From: Ichthyophthirius multifiliis | Taxonomy: Eukaryota; Ciliophora; Oligohymenophorea; Hymenostomatida | Length of the DNA: 56,837 bases | Reading direction: 5' to 3' | Assembly (NCBI RefSeq): GCF_000220395.1 | Contig: NW_004086106.1 | Span: 1-56,837, forward strand | Shown: piece after piece, positions 55,657 through 56,837 of the stretch | Layout: each line of letters begins with the position of its first letter | Numbering within the stretch: the stretch's first letter is position 1 | Position numbers and translations under genes: made by a program | Notes under the pieces: model-generated | Database searches by the model: none | The model's input: the letters and a program-made list of their open reading frames with translations, nothing else | What the model was told of the DNA's origin: nothing

Positions 55657-56837
55657 TCAGTATAAATTATATATTTTAACAGAAAACAAAATTAAAATTA
55701 ATATATAAAAAAAGAAAGAAAAGAAAGTTTAAATAAAAATTATATACAAATACAAACAAAAAATCTAGAAAAAAGAAATTCTCTGAAATAAGTTAGTATT
55801 TACATATACATATTTCTATTTATTATAAAAAAATGTTTTGAAAAAAAAAAAACTATAATTTTAATCAACCATTATTATTTCTATTGGAATAAGATAAAAT
55901 AAGCATTCTAATAGATCTAGTTTTTAACATATTTCTAAAGGAATCATAGTGACCATAGATCTAATTCTTATAACTTCAATACTAATAGTACTCAGGATAG
56001 GAAGCCAAATAAATAAATAGAAAAAAATCTCCAGAATAAGTGAAATAATAAGTAAAAGTACTCTTGCTTAAGTTGAAGAATCAAGCATCAACTAAAGCCC
56101 ATCAATAAAAATCTTGACTAAATATTAAAAAATATTCTTAATATAAACGTCTTACATGGTCTAAATTTCAATAATATACTATTCTTACATTAATTATATT
56201 GTGCTTCTCTTCAGCTGCTCTTCTTAATTTGGGAATTACAAAGCTAACTTTTCAAATTTAGTCGCAACCATTCTAAAATTTTCAATATGTCTAGGCAAAG
56301 CAATAGCGAAACCTTGCATAATAGTTCCATTTGCATAATCATAGCAATCTTAAGTTGATACTTTTTTCTCAGTTGTTAATATACCACATGTTTTATTGCT
56401 CATCATAACACTTTCAAAAGCATCAACAAAAGAAAAATGATGCGATCCTAAGTTTTTTGAATGTTCTTTTTACATAGAGGAGCTTAGAGTGTACATTTCA
56501 TTTATTGAATTGTTTAAATAATCAAAACTGTTTATTCCATAAGCAGGATAGGAAGGTTGTACAAGCATTTACCTTTGTACATTGTTACTAAAGGAAAAAT
56601 AGCTTTCAATCATACATGTTACATTCGCTTCGCTTATAAAAAGTTTAATATTATCAGAAATTTATATGGAGAAATAATAAGTAAGCCCAAAATAAATTTC
56701 AAGGACAACAACAGAAATAAAAAAAGGAATGAAAAAATTGCTTTTGTTTTTTAAATCGATTTTAAATTTTTTTCTTTTCTTTCCTCTCATTCTTAAAAGA
56801 GAATCGTCATCGTTGTTTCCTTTACTTTATAAAGAAT
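55657..56837 (-). CDS. Membrane protein, 3' part, start beyond the right edge
   Basis: The frame is open from the right edge. At the edge is a basic cytosolic stretch (MRGKKRKKFKIDLKNKSN), then a membrane helix (FFIPFFISVVVLEIYFGLTYYF, about 56620-56690). About 165 extracytoplasmic residues follow, with Cys and N-glycosylation-type sites (NVTC, NKTCGI, NGT). A second helix (ARVLLLIISLILEIFFYLFIWL, about 55980-56045) ends in a basic, conserved-looking RIRSMVTMIPLEI. Two helices around a small ectodomain, ending in a TMIPLE-type turn, recur in large multi-pass ciliate proteins, some of them carrying PAS domains; I cannot tell which kind this is. The first in-frame TGA is at 55657-55659, but the last 65 or so codons look like untranslated sequence, so an unplaced intron may give an earlier stop. 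The next gene's start (55608) is only about 50 bp further on. Confidence 0.65.

Overview
The window looks like macronuclear DNA of an oligohymenophorean ciliate. Long conserved reading frames contain many in-frame TAA and TAG codons at glutamine-like positions, and every gene I could close ends in TGA, so this is the ciliate nuclear code (TAA/TAG = Gln, TGA the only stop). Base composition is extremely AT-rich, spacers are almost pure A/T, and introns are mostly 39-64 nt with GT...AG ends. This fits a hymenostome with a very AT-rich genome such as Ichthyophthirius or a relative; that assignment is inference. Standard-code ORF calling breaks these genes into small pieces, so the models here were built by hand with the ciliate code.

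Layout. 1-2323 (-): 5' part of a cysteine-rich secreted or surface protein, running off the left edge, with several frame breaks. 2324-7298: AT-rich spacer with a possible decayed coding trace at about 3.6-6.7 kb. 7299-8841 (+): coiled-coil protein. 9018-16521 (-): a very large protein (about 2435 aa) with a long unassigned N-terminus, two kinds of leucine-rich repeat, and a C-terminal patatin phospholipase domain with an intact Ser-Asp dyad. 19546-22481 (+): cyclic-nucleotide-domain K+ channel with a CCHC zinc knuckle. 24760-43842 (-): a packed run of six or seven co-oriented genes: AGC protein kinase, beta-propeller/cadherin-like membrane protein, MCM4, ubiquitin-specific protease, a basic protein of unknown function, and a CLU-domain protein. 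44311-45605 (+): cyclin. 46620-50187 (+): long Cys-rich surface protein with signal peptide and hydrophobic C-terminus. 51742-52128 (+): possible small gene. 52626-55608 (-): coiled-coil protein. 55657-56837 (-): 3' part of a membrane protein that runs off the right edge.

The genes do not form one pathway. MCM4 (replication licensing), cyclin (cell cycle), ubiquitin protease and AGC kinase are housekeeping or regulatory; CLU is probably linked to mitochondria and translation; the Cys-rich proteins, the propeller/cadherin protein, the channel and the right-edge protein face the cell surface. The most unusual gene is the LRR-patatin fusion. Several otherwise intact genes show one-base frame slips at A/T homopolymers, which looks more like sequence or assembly error than gene decay, although the left-edge gene has enough breaks that decay is also possible.
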